Below are positions 12,294 to 22,621 of a stretch of 64,000 nt of DNA, piece by piece. The notes under the pieces are model-generated. The model saw nothing but the letters and a program-made list of their open reading frames with translations. It was not told the origin of the DNA and made no database searches. The stretch spans positions 62,001 through 126,000 of the forward strand of contig WHVD01000084.1 in NCBI GenBank assembly GCA_015178975.1, written 5' to 3'. This stretch comes from Hysterangium stoloniferum. Its lineage: Eukaryota > Basidiomycota > Agaricomycetes > Hysterangiales > Hysterangiaceae. The stretch's first letter is position 1. Each line of letters starts with the position of its first letter. The position numbers were made by a program, and so were the translations under genes.

Positions 12294-12308
12294 TTGGAGT
12301 TGCTACCA
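12294..12308 (-). other. Primer-binding-site-like sequence
   Basis: TGGTAGCAACTCC directly follows the minus-strand 5' LTR. The TGGTAGC start resembles initiator-tRNA-Met primed elements. Its complement would be a tRNA 3' end reading ...GCTACCA. Confidence 0.6.
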
Positions 12309-12551
12309 TGTTAGAAAACATGAGTAATGTAGAAAATGAATAGCCAGACTGGGATTGAACCCAGGATCTCTCGATTACATAACGAAGGTGTTAACCACTA
12401 CACCATCTGACCTTGGGTAGGTTTGGTCTTACACTGTACTTAAGGATATAACCCTAAGCGCCATTCCTATTAGATCATATACACACTGAACTCAGAGCTG
12501 TACACCATATGGTCCCAGTTGGAACAATGGTTGGTATTATATAATCTAACA
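12309..12551 (-). repeat. 5' LTR of the miniature retrotransposon
   Basis: It is 243 bp and ends TG...CA in both orientations. It differs from the partner LTR by a handful of substitutions and one missing G in the tRNA-like T arm, which implies a fairly recent insertion. Confidence 0.85.
12342..12412 (-). pseudogene. tRNA-Thr(UGU)-like module inside the 5' LTR
   Basis: Second copy, 71 nt, identical to the 11930-12001 copy except for one G missing in the T stem. It lies at the same place within the LTR, so it is part of the LTR rather than a chance insertion. Confidence 0.65.
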
Positions 12552-12556
12552 TCAAC

Positions 12557-14020
12557 AAGCATGGGATAGTCCACAATGGCCATATTCGGCTATATGACTA
12601 CATGGTCATATGGTCATGCAAAGGCCGCAATATGGCCTTATGGCCATATAAACACAGGTAACAATAGACATTTCATACCCTTGTCTTGATATCATATATT
12701 TGCAAGATGTTTCTGATATATTATATGGATATTTCTCTTGGCTCCTAAATAGTTTAATACAAGACAATTTAGTTAGTATCACCTCAGCTATTTGGCATAC
12801 TGTGTGCAAATACTGAGGTGAGATAGTTATCACTACTTTTATTTATCATTCTTACTCATTTATTACCTAGTATTAATTGTTGTATCTAGGTAATCAACTC
12901 AGCTATTTGGCATACTGTGTGCAAATACTGAGTATTAATTGTTGTATCTAGACTCTCAACACTAATAACTGGAAGTGCAGGAGCTTGGACACGGACACAG
13001 ACATGAATGAGTGAACGAAGTTTCACCAGAGCACACTATGGACCCACAACAGTACACAAGTTGTAGCTAATGTGCCGAGTCACTAAATATAACAGCATTG
13101 TACACTGCTTATTAGTTTTATTCTCTATAATGACCTGCAAACTAGATCACAGTCCTCCTACTCCCACACCGTCCCCATTCCCAGTGTTCCCAACACAGTC
13201 CTATCTATCTCAGCTGCCCTCTACATCTCTTCACCATCGCAATACAATGGTGCATATGGCTGCTTCCACTTTGGACCTGTGAGGTAGGCGTTTAGACTTG
13301 GAATATAAGATATTCCATGCTCACTATACTCTACCTGTTATTGCTAACCCCCCATTAGACTACAAGGAGTCTCCTGGAATGCTGATGTCACCATTTTCAC
13401 CCCATCCTCTTCAAGTACCCACTACCACTTCCCTTTATCACATAGTGCCACATCCTGTCGAGCTGCACTTGTACTCAGAGGGTATGTTGTGTTTAACTGA
13501 CTATTATTTTCTCTTGTCGCTGAGATGACAATTAGGCAACGCACAGCATCCTGTGTCGCCGGCGTCCTGTTATCCATCTCAAAGGTGGCACTCTGGCTCG
13601 TATTATCCCCCAGTAGTGTCACACAAATCTGCACCTGCTCTCAGCCCATTAGGGATGCATTCACATCCGTGAGGTATGTATTTTACTCTTCAGAAAGCAT
13701 TTTTCTTTTTGACATTGAATAATCCACCAGATGAAGTGTCACCCACATCCTCCTCCTTATCTTATCTCCCCCAAACCAACCCCACTGCCACGTCATCTCA
13801 CTCAATGACATTGAGCACAGACCTCTCACCTGCCATCCATATTCTGTTCGTGACACTTTCCACCATGATGTTGGAGCAGCATCAGGCTCCCAGCCTCTCC
13901 AGCCGAGGTTGCCCTTCACCAGCCATCTGACACGACCTCAAGCTGTCCATGAGTCACCAAACGTAACACTTCTGTCTTTTGCAGAAGGCCTTCCCAGAAT
14001 TTGTTGGATCTTCATTGAGC
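12557..14020. other. Non-coding interval with a duplicated hairpin
   Basis: A 35-bp imperfect palindrome (CTCAG...TATTTG...CAAATA...CTGAG) occurs twice, at 12783-12817 and 12898-12932. Pro/Ser/Thr-rich open stretches at 13130-13930 have no recognisable domain and several stops. They could be remains of a low-complexity protein region. Confidence 0.35.
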
Positions 14021-14024
14021 AACC

Positions 14025-14530
14025 CACGTCTTAATGAGGTGGTGCAGTTTTCATGTGCCAAGTTTCCAATGGTGATGGAGAAAAGCCTAATCTCACAATC
14101 ACCCCATCCTCTGGTGGATTCTCCTCCCCAACTGTCCTGATGCAGACTGAGCCTTGGAAATTTTATGTAAACCCTTTGGTGTTATGAATTTTCCCATTAG
14201 CTCAATTTCATCCTCACCAGAACCACTTTGATCTGAGTACATTTCCCAATGCTTCTGCTCCAACACTTTCCTCATACACCTGTGATGGTCACCTCTGGCA
14301 ATGTAGCTGCATACCATCAACTGCAGGGCCCCAGGGCATTGCTCTATAATGGCAGCCTCAGCGGACAGTATAGAGGGGTTCCTGAACTAGATGGAGCTTA
14401 TTGGTCACTGGATCGAATGGTCATCTCGTCTTTAGTCCATTGGTGATTGAAGGTGAGGCAACGGTGATCACTTCTAACTTGCACTGTACTGTTAACCCTT
14501 ATCTCCACTTACTCACAATGGTTGATTCTT
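14025..14530 (+). pseudogene. Decayed 3' copy of the SPCL-type membrane protein gene
   Basis: It aligns by eye to the last two exons and 3' flank of the intact gene at 19508-20723. Matching blocks are AATGAGGTGGTGCA (intact AATGAGGCGGCGCA), CCAATGGTGATG, ATGCAGACTGAGCCTTGG, TTTTATGTAAACCC across the intron donor, the CATTAG acceptor, then frames reading HFPHTPVMVTSGNVAAY and GQYRGVPEL (intact copy NVVAYYHPQGP and GRYTGAPQI). The homology continues past the stop: CTTATCTCCACTTA plus CACAATGG occurs in both. Many C-to-T and G-to-A differences and small indels are present, and the N-terminal exons are absent. It is a relic of a local duplication. Confidence 0.7.
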
Positions 14531-14833
14531 TATATACCCTTCAGACTATGGCGTGATCTAAAGGCCTTCGCTATTGTAAGGACAATCTATGGTGCTCTTG
14601 ACTTGGTTGATAGGCAAAACAAACCGTCATATATATTTGTGTAGATAGCTTAACTCCTCATATTCAATATTCATGTATAATTGTTTTTGTGTCCTTCAAG
14701 GAGCGCCACACCCATAAGGATACAACTTGAACCCAAATCTATGACTCCCCCAGTTCAGTATAGACTCCTTCATTGAATTCATCTAATCTACTCTGGATGG
14801 TTATATTGCACAGCAGATTTGGAAACAAAAGGG

Positions 14834-15647
14834 TGTTACAACCGGAAATCCTGCCAGACTCTGGGCACCAACTTATACACACCCACGCCCTATACGCACC
14901 CATTATCAGTTCACCGGAATTCCCACCAGACTCCATACATCAGACTCATCTACATTCGTCTTTGTTATGTTGTGTTTCAGTCATCGGAATACTCACTGGA
15001 CCCTGTCTCTGTCTAATTCCGACCTCATCCCGCGCGTCAGTCACTGGACCCCACTCAGAATACCTGTCATCCCTCTAACCGAGCCCCATTCCCATTGTAG
15101 TCAAATGACCTGTCACAATTCGGACTCCGCTCCCACTCCGTTTCCTGTTATGGTTTATGATTTGTCACTATTCGGACTCCGCTCCGTTCTGTCCCATTCC
15201 TAACACCAATTTGGTGTTTACTATTCCCATTTTATTTTTTGCTCATTTTGTTTCATTATTACTGGATTCAGTATGACATTTACTCCACAGTCTATTTAAA
15301 CTGGCAGATGTTGTACATACAATCCAGTCAGAAAATCGGCTTAGATTGCCCCCAGTAATCTAATACATTTTCTGCTCTAAAACCCTACTTGATTCACACC
15401 GCTCGCACTAGTCGGAGCCCACGGGCTCCGGCGTATCTATCTCTCTCACCAGTCTTGACTCATGACCCACGACCTCCAACTTATGACTCATGACCCACGA
15501 CCCCCGCCCGGACTCCCCAGGATTCCCGTCTGCCTGTCTGAAATTGGACAACACGATCTAGCGAGGGCACAGCCTATAAGCTGAAGCCAAGTCCTACTGG
15601 ATATCCCGTGGGTTTCTCCATAGACCCGCCCTGTATGTATCCTAACA
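14834..15647 (+). mobile_element. Solo LTR, family A (copy 2)
   Basis: The 814-bp unit starts TGTTACAACCGG and ends ATCCTAACA. A perfect 5-bp duplication AAGGG flanks it (14829-14833 and 15648-15652). The conserved block CTGAAGCCAAGTCC starts at 15581, 67 bp from the 3' end as in the other family A copies. Confidence 0.9.
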
Positions 15648-15946
15648 AAGGGCATGAACATAACACTGTATAACCGTAAGCTGCATAGCAAAGCCGCACA
15701 CGCGGCACTCCATTGTTTGCAACATCCTGATTAAAACATTTCAACACTTTAATGGTTGATATCGCCGCTGAAACACCCTAGTAAACTGATGTGTGTGAAG
15801 TGGTCCCTCTGATTTGCAATCATAGTGCAGAGCACATGAATGTATACACTAAAGGTCTTGCGAGATTAACCAAAGAATTCAAGTGTGAGTTTACATGATC
15901 TTTTGAATATATATTTGTGGTGTGTCTTTGTATGCATTGAAGGCTT

Positions 15947-16493
15947 CCATAGACGGTTCCCATTAGGGACGGAATGGAACAGGAGCGGAGAACGAATCAT
16001 GACAGGTCATTAGACCATAACTGGAGCAGGGCTCAGTTAGAGGGGTTCCGGAAGTCCGGTCGGAGTCCGGTGACTTGGTGCACAAGATAGTGTCGGGTAT
16101 AGACAGGCTTGATGTGCAGGAGGTCTGGTGGAGTCCGGTGGGTTTTCCAATGACTGGTGTGTGAGATGCAGAGACAGATCATAACAGGAGTGGGGTTCTA
16201 TGCTCTGTTAGAGGGGTTCCGGGAGTCCAGTCAGAGTCCGGTGACTGGTACATAAGACACAGAGTGTCGGGTGTATGTTGGGTGGAGTCCAGAGTCCGGT
16301 GGAGTCTGAGGACTGGTGTATGAGACACAGAGGGTTAGATGCAGACAGGTGGGGTGCGTACAGAGTCAGGCATAAACAAGTTGACGTGCAGGCTCCAGCA
16401 GGAACTCCATTGTAACTATACAATATAGAGGGTCGGGAGCATGTCGGATGGGGTCCGGGGCCCAGAGGTGGGTGGGTTTTCCGGTTCCTGACA
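15947..16493 (-). mobile_element. Truncated family B LTR, inverted
   Basis: On the minus strand it begins TGTCAGGAACCGGAAAACCC, matching the first half of the LTR at 9546, and stops after about 547 bp. Both sides carry GGCTT (15942-15946 and 16494-16498). The truncated end lacks the expected CA terminus. Confidence 0.65.
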
Positions 16494-16895
16494 GGCTTAG
16501 ATACCTGATAGTGATGAGAATCTTAGTAGCACACCTTAGATATTTCTTCACTGGTCATTCGAAGCATGGCTTTGATTGATTTCGGATCAAAGCCCTCATT
16601 TATTTTGTCATCCAGCCATTGTCATATCTCATCTGGACTCCTCGAAGCTTTCATATCATTCAAAGAAGCAGGATCTGTAATATTCTTCAATTATAAGAAA
16701 ACCTTATCAATGTACTAAAAATACGGACCATGACCATTGTGCATCCAATGATATTCAATCTGCACCCCTGTTGCATCCACAAGTTGTGATATATGTACCT
16801 TTGCATTGCAATCACATTTAATACTTATATTGCATTGGCGTCGTTTGCTAGGACTCGCATCATTGTTAGCCTGAGAATGGCATGAACTGGCATGG

Positions 16896-17709
16896 TGTTA
16901 CGACTGGAAATCCTGCCGGACTCTGGGCACCAACTTATACGCACCTGCGCCCTTTACACACCCGTTATCAGTTCACCGGAATTCCCACCGGACTCCATAC
17001 GTCAGACTCGTCTACATCTGTCTTTGTTATGTTGTGTTTCAGTCACTGGAATACTCACCGGACTCCATCTCTGTCTAATTCTGACCTCATCTCACGTGTC
17101 AGTCACCGGACCCCACTCAGAATACCCATCTTCCCTCTAACCGAGCCCTGTTCCCGTTTTAGTCAAATGACCTGTCACGATTCGGACTCCACTCCCACTC
17201 CGTTTCCCATTATGGTTTATGATTTGTCACTATTCGGACCCCGCTCTGTTCTGTCCCATTCCTAACACCAATTTGGTTTTTACTATTCCTGTTTCATGTT
17301 TTGCTTGTTTCATTTCATTATTACTGGATTCAGTATGACATTTACTCCACAGTCTATTTAAACTGGCAGATGTTGTACATACAATCCAGTCAGAAAATCA
17401 GCTTAGATTCCCCCCAGTAATCTAATACATTTTTTGCTCTAAAAACCTACTTGATTCACACCGCTCGCACTAGTCAGAGCCCACGGGCTCTGGCATATCT
17501 ATCTCTCTCACCAGTCTCGACTCACAACCCATGACCTCTGACTTATGACTCACAACACATGACCCCCACCCGGACTCCCTGGGATTCCCATCTGCCTGTC
17601 TGAAATTGGACTCGATGATCTAGCAAGGGGGCAGCCTATAAGCTGAAGCCAAGTCCTACCAGATATTCCATGGGTTTCTCCGGAAACCCACCCTGTACAT
17701 ATCCTAACA
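16896..17709 (+). mobile_element. Solo LTR, family A (copy 3)
   Basis: The 814-bp unit starts TGTTACGACTGG and ends ATCCTAACA. A perfect 5-bp duplication CATGG flanks it (16891-16895 and 17710-17714). It is closest to the 14834 copy. Confidence 0.9.
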
Positions 17710-17784
17710 CATGGTCACACTCATAAGTATCTTTCCACAAATATTTACTTCACCGTGTAATGTGTTTTTCTGAATATGTTCATA

Positions 17785-18240
17785 TTAGATAATGTGGTTT
17801 GTCAATTTTAGCAGACACAGACACATACTGGGAACATAATGTTTTTTAAGATGCCAATTGGTCTTTCGAGATTGTAGTTTCAACCATTCCTTCCAAGTGT
17901 CTGTTGAGATGAGATGGACTTCAACCTCACCCAGGTATAGCAGGGACCCTCGCAAATGTGCAGGGAGCTCTATTTGCATGTAGCTACATATATATACAAT
18001 AAGAACAATAGAATTTAAATGAGGAGAACAATCAAGATGTGAGACAAGAGGACAATGGGGGAAAGGAACAAAGGAATATGAGCTTGTATGATGCCCGAAA
18101 TCCAACAGTGTCACCTAGCAACTGGAAACAATGAGGATTTTCAGTGTATACTTCTTCAATGAGGAGTCGCTTGATAGCTAGTTTCACTGCTTCTGCTGTC
18201 ATAATAATGTGAATATTGGAGTTTTCTTGTGAAAACAAAC
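17785..18240 (-). other. Possible coding remnant, unrecognised
   Basis: Minus-strand frames read AVKLAIKRLLIEEVYTENP (about 18200-18145) and LGEVEVHLISTDTWKEWLK (about 17935-17880). They look protein-like but have no recognised family and no complete gene structure. Confidence 0.25.
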
Positions 18241-18249
18241 TTTATTTGA

Positions 18250-18780
18250 CGCTGTGACCAAACAAACGCGACGCGAACGACGCGAATGTGTATTACAAAG
18301 CTGTCGCCTAATGTCGCCTAACGTAACATTCCCGGGTTTTATAAGCTCACCCCTGCTGGGGTCCCTCGTCCTGCAGGTGACACGCGCAGTACAAAAGGTA
18401 CGTTGTATATTTTTTTATTTTATCTCACTTGCAGCTGAGCGGATGTTGTGTGGCTAAAGGCTCGAGTTGCTCACCTAACTGAGATGGACACTGTTCAAGC
18501 CATCATTAATGGCGCCAGCATCACGATCAAGTGCCGCCATTCTGATTCAAGCTAAGCTAACGGTCACTTTTTTTGTATTTACACAGCTCACCGTTCAACG
18601 TACTGCGGACATGTATAGAAAGAAGCTTCTTATGTCATTAATTCAGGTGATGGATCCACTCCCGTATAAAGTCCGCATGAGGAGCATTTCTCCCGGTGCC
18701 TTGACGGCCTGCTGCATATCAAATCCCTTCTCCCTCTACGCCGTCTACCCAGATGGTTGCCTCACTGTCATCTAATGCAA
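18250..18780 (+). other. Possible gene remnant, unrecognised
   Basis: Short coding-like segments are separated by intron-like borders. One reads VVWLKARVAHLTEMDTVQ (about 18440-18500, heptad-like); another reads LTVQRTADMYRKKLLMSLIQ (about 18590-18648), preceded by a pyrimidine tract ending ACACAG and followed by an open frame to the TAA at 18774. No domain is recognised and the frames could not be joined into one gene. Confidence 0.3.
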
Positions 18781-19411
18781 TGCAGTTCAATTCATAGCCG
18801 ACCACAGTGAAGATTCAATCAGGCGTTTGGGGGAATGGAACCTAATGTGTATAGAGTATAGAACTGACTCGTATTTTTATTTCTATTGATTATTGATTAT
18901 TCCCTCCCATACAATTGATGTCCCCGTTAGGTCACCGCTATGTATTAGCGCTCGGAGGGGATCAGTTCTATACCCCATGTACATGAGGTCCCGGCGTGTC
19001 TAACCTGTTGCACTTTTGATGCAAGAGAGCGCCAATCATCCACCCTATAATTTTCAATAAGTGTCAAATTGCCAATAGTATTGTCATGATATGATGTAAC
19101 TGATTTGGTATCATGCTATCAAATTATTTAACAATTCACCACTTCCGTGGGAATCTAAACTAATCATAAATCCACTTTGAGGTGACACTGCAAATCTATC
19201 TTTTCACCTGTCATGCAATTGAATATGGGCGCCACCGATCGATAGAATTCTGATGGATATCATGCGAGAAATTGTTTCTACTTTTAAAAAAAACTGCGTG
19301 TTATCATGTTTATCTTCTTTCAGCGATGACAATGCAAGAAATCACGTAATGGGATTGTGCAAGCCCCGCACTTGTTGTGAGATTTGAGTTTGAGCAGTGC
19401 CCACAAGGAAG

Positions 19412-19417
19412 TATATA
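19412..19417 (+). promoter_or_regulatory. TATA-like box of the membrane protein gene
   Basis: TATATA within AGTATATAGATAGGGGG lies about 96 bp upstream of the ATG at 19508, a plausible core promoter position. Confidence 0.5.
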
Positions 19418-19507
19418 GATAGGGGGTTCTTTATCCTTAACATGGTTCCACGATAGCAGCCCTTACGAACGAACTGGGCAGATCTTTATTCGTTTTCGCT
19501 CGCTTTC

Positions 19508-20723
19508 ATGTTCTCTGTGTGGGCTCTCGCAATTGTAGGTCTCGCATTTCCATACCGATGCAGTGGGCAAGCGGTATGTGCTACTGTTGCTTAGAATAGC
19601 TTATCACTGATAATTTGTCAAGACGTCTACTGTAACTTGTACTACAGATGAATGGGTCTGTAATCCTAATTGTGGCTTAACTTGTACATTTACATGTCCA
19701 TTCTATAGACTTTTAATAAGGACAATCTCAGTCCATGTCGGGGTAAGTCAACACTTACACAGGTCTCCAACTGACATTCAAGTCAAGCATCTTGGTTCGA
19801 TACAGTTGCCTCTGCTCTTCTGGCAGCCTGCAATGGTAGCAGTATGTTTTTATTCTAATTTGACCCCTTGAGTCATTCACACAGGTTTTGGTTTCTTTCA
19901 GCCTGGATTGTCAATCCATTAGGCCCAAATCAGATGTATACTGGAGATGGATCAAACAAATGCATATGCAGTACGGTGCCTTACTGCCTCCTCTCAGCCT
20001 GTGCTGCATGTCAGGGGGACAGGTTCATCACGTAAGCGCTCGTTATAAACATTCTAATCACAACACTCATCTCATTATCATCTTAAACAGGTGGAGTGAA
20101 TGGAGCCAAAGTTGTACTGCCTCGGACATCACAATTAGTCAGTTCCCCATCCCAGTGGTTATATCCATCCCTATCTGGGCCTACCTCGATGTCACAATCT
20201 CCAACGTTTGGAACTCTACAGAGGCACAGGCTGTCCATAATTCCAGCGCGGCTGGAACTGTCGGAAAGAAATCGAACCATGCAGGCGCAATTTCAGGGGG
20301 TGTTGTTGGTGGTGTCGTAGTACTTTCCTTAATTGCCATTGGTGTGTTCCTTCTAATGAGGCGGCGCAATACCACGACCCCGGTTCCAAATGGTGATAAG
20401 GACACGTTAGATGTGGCGGCCAGCCAAACCTCGCCTCACGGGTTCCCCTCGTCAACTTTCCCAATGCAGGCCGACTGGCAAAGGTATTATGTAAATCCCT
20501 CGTGTTACCTCGTTTTGGAACCTTTTTGTTACTCACTTTTAATCCGCATTAGGACCCCTCTAATCCAAGGCCATTTCCCAACTCTTCTCAAACATTTCCC
20601 ACATACGTACCCGCGACTACCGTTCCTGACAACGTAGTTGCATACTACCACCCGCAGGGACCCCAGTCATCCCTCCCCGACAGTCTTCCGGGTGGACGAT
20701 ATACAGGCGCTCCTCAAATTTAA
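19508..20723 (+). CDS. Single-pass membrane protein of the basidiomycete SPCL/cysteine-rich ectodomain family
   Basis: Seven exons fit one 288-residue frame: 19508-19573, 19648-19659, 19709-19742, 19788-19841, 19902-20031, 20091-20490, 20553-20723. Introns are 45-74 bp. The protein begins with a signal peptide (MFSVWALAIVGLAFPYRCSG). A cysteine-rich ectodomain follows (NLSPCRASWFDTVASALLAAC, then CICSTVPYCLLSACAACQG and WSEWSQSC), with a glycine-rich transmembrane helix near residues 180-205 (AISGGVVGGVVVLSLIAIG) followed by basic MRRRN. The cytoplasmic tail is rich in Pro/Ser and ends GRYTGAPQI. Paralogues with SPC...L, CxCxxVxYxLxSAC and a similar tail are numerous in agarics; their function is not established. 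The 12-nt exon 2 is the least certain part. A decayed 3' copy lies at 14025-14530, and its conserved intron borders support the last splice. Confidence 0.8.
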
Positions 20724-21049
20724 ACACCCTTCCAATGAGGGAATCGGCGCCGTGTCCTTAACCGGTTCGAAAGGCGGGTCGACGGCAATTCCCCCCCTGC
20801 CCAATTTTCACTGTGTTTACCCCTTATCTCCACTTATGCACAATGGTCTATTTAAACCTTTTCTTTTTACTTACGTGACGATCGATGCCTTCCATTTGTA
20901 AGACTATGTTCGAAAGTTGTTCTGTGATCGAATGTCCCAGAAGCGGTGACCACGCTTGATTGCTCCTGGATGCCTGGAGAATGTAAATTTCAGTAGGTGC
21001 CATTGGTAAGATAGTCGGGACTATTCAATTGGACACTGTCTATGAGTGC
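20724..21049. other. 3' flank of the membrane protein gene
   Basis: The first 150 bp are shared with the decayed copy at 14.4-14.5 kb. No further gene is visible. Confidence 0.4.
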
Positions 21050-21295
21050 GACGAGGACCGTTTCCTTCTCTCTTCGTCCCTTTCTGATCGGCCTCCCCTC
21101 TTTCCTCCAGTTGGTGCCTGTACACTTTTCCTCTTCACTTCGACCTTTTCTGATCGGCCTCCTCTCTTTCCTCCAGCGAGTGCATGTACCCTTTCCGTCT
21201 GTCTTCGTCCTCTTCTGATCCGTCTCCTTTGTCCTCCAGGGCGTGCGTGGGCCTTTTTTCCCTTTCCCTCTAACTTATTTTATGCCGCTGTGCAG
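21050..21295 (+). repeat. Four intron-like repeat units directly upstream of an exon
   Basis: Three units ending TTTCCTCCAG or TTGTCCTCCAG each carry CTTCGxCC and TTCTGATC. They are followed by a fourth with a textbook branch site and acceptor (CTAAC, then CTGTGCAG at 21295). The same unit makes up the large arrays at 36.7 and 40.4 kb. Confidence 0.7.
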
Positions 21296-22446
21296 GTAAA
21301 GATTGTCGCGGAACCAGACGAGGTATTTTAATCGATTTACACGCCCGTGGGGTTAATATACAATTGACCCTGCGTGTAGATGACAGAATCGGATCGTCGT
21401 TCGAGTCAGCTTGTGATGAAGCAGCAATTGGATCAGCTGGAGAAGGTCCGTTGAATTCCTGACTTGTGATGGGTTTTGTTATAATGAGCTGGTTGTTGTA
21501 GCAACTTGAACAACTTTCCCCGCAGAAGCTCAGCTGGTCGCCTCGTCCTATGCCTCCCATGCCTGACTGGAAACATAATGGGACTATACGGTCGGCCCCT
21601 CCTAAGGTGGATAAGTTCAATATTCAGGACTCACGGTGGAAGCGGTCAAAAAGTTCTCGACCTAACGCATCAACGCCAACTGCTTATCACCTTGATGAGC
21701 CACTGCTGAATCCCGGCCCTGGGGTTGATAGCCTTGGGCCATTTCCAAGGGAAAAAGAAATGGTCTAAGAAGCAGAGACACAAGCATACCCGAGCTCACA
21801 AAGTTGGTCTGGGTGAGTATCGGTGTCTTCGTGTACGAGACAAATGGTCTAATTCGGTTGACCAACAGGATTCAAATATCAGACATCTGCGATCCCTCAG
21901 ACATTGCCCTTTGGTACCGCTCCCCAAATCGGCCATACATCGCAAGACGGGACACCCCCGCAGCTCATAGTACAACGCGCCTTCAAAAATCCTGTCCCCG
22001 TCGTTTCGGAAGAGACGCGGGCGCGACCCGAGGATGAGGGCCCAGATCTCTTCGTCCCGTCGTCTATTACGTCTTCCAATGACCCGTTTTCTCCACTGAT
22101 GCCTCTGTCCCGCAATCGGTTTGGAAAGCAGCCGGTTGAGGATATGCGAGTGTGAGGAAGGTCGGGCGAGGAGACTTGCCCGCCGTCAAGGATGAATGGT
22201 CCGATTTTGGCGTTGTTTGTCGCTGAGGAGAAGGCGCATAATGCAACCTGGAGCGGCTTCTCGGGGGATTCGGAAGACAGTCTGGAACTTGCGGGAAAAC
22301 AACGGCGGGCGCGAAGCAATTTTATTATGTCTGTCCACAACCTGCGCAATCTGTGGCGTAAAAGCACTGCGCCTGGAGAGGGGAATAACACGCCACCCCG
22401 GCCACGGTGCAGGTCTCGGCCGGAGACGGTCAGGTTCGGGCACTAG
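21296..22446 (+). pseudogene. Unrecognised multi-exon gene, decayed
   Basis: Coding-like exons are 21296-21322 (VKIVAEPDE), 21380-21445 (TESDRRSSQLVMKQQ, ending LDQLEK) and 21502 onward (QLEQLSPQKLSWSPRP, then PPMPDWKHNGTIRSAPPKV). A basic segment GKKKWSKKQRHKHTRAHK lies in another frame, so one shift occurs between about 21715 and 21755. After the intron at about 21815-21869 the frame runs TSAIPQTLPFGTAPQ and GPDLFVPSSITSSNDPF, meets one TGA at 22153-22155 (a C-to-T change from CGA would explain it), and continues to RRARSNFIMSVHNLRNLWRK and a TAG at 22444. No domain is recognised. Either it is a recently dead gene or my intron model is wrong at the break. Confidence 0.4.
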
Positions 22447-22621
22447 CAGATCTATGTTCGACAAAGGTCTTACCGTCGACCAGATGTATGAGTGGAATGT
22501 GACCTTCTCTCTTAATGTGCCTACCTTTCAGTTTCCGGGAGAATCAGGCAGGACACTACGTATATCAATATCTGATTATCTTACAGGGGGAACTCACGCA
22601 GATAATCACCAAAGGTCGACG

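Larger units (their letters stand above)
11897..12551 (-). mobile_element. Complete miniature LTR retrotransposon (TRIM-like) with tRNA-like LTRs
   Basis: Two direct repeats, 11897-12140 (244 bp) and 12309-12551 (243 bp), are almost identical. Their termini are TGTTA(A/G)A and TCTAACA, and they flank a 168-bp core. The whole is bounded by a perfect 5-bp duplication TCAAC (11892-11896 and 12552-12556). On the minus strand the upstream LTR is followed immediately by TGGTAGCAACTCC, a primer-binding-site-like start, and the core ends in the purine tract AAGGGGGTG directly before the downstream LTR. These features fix the orientation. No protein is encoded, so it would depend on an autonomous partner. 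Each LTR contains a tRNA-Thr-like sequence. Confidence 0.88.

Noticed and set aside
14249..14446. A separate 65-codon gene
   Set aside because: It is the tail exon of the decayed membrane-protein copy at 14025-14530.
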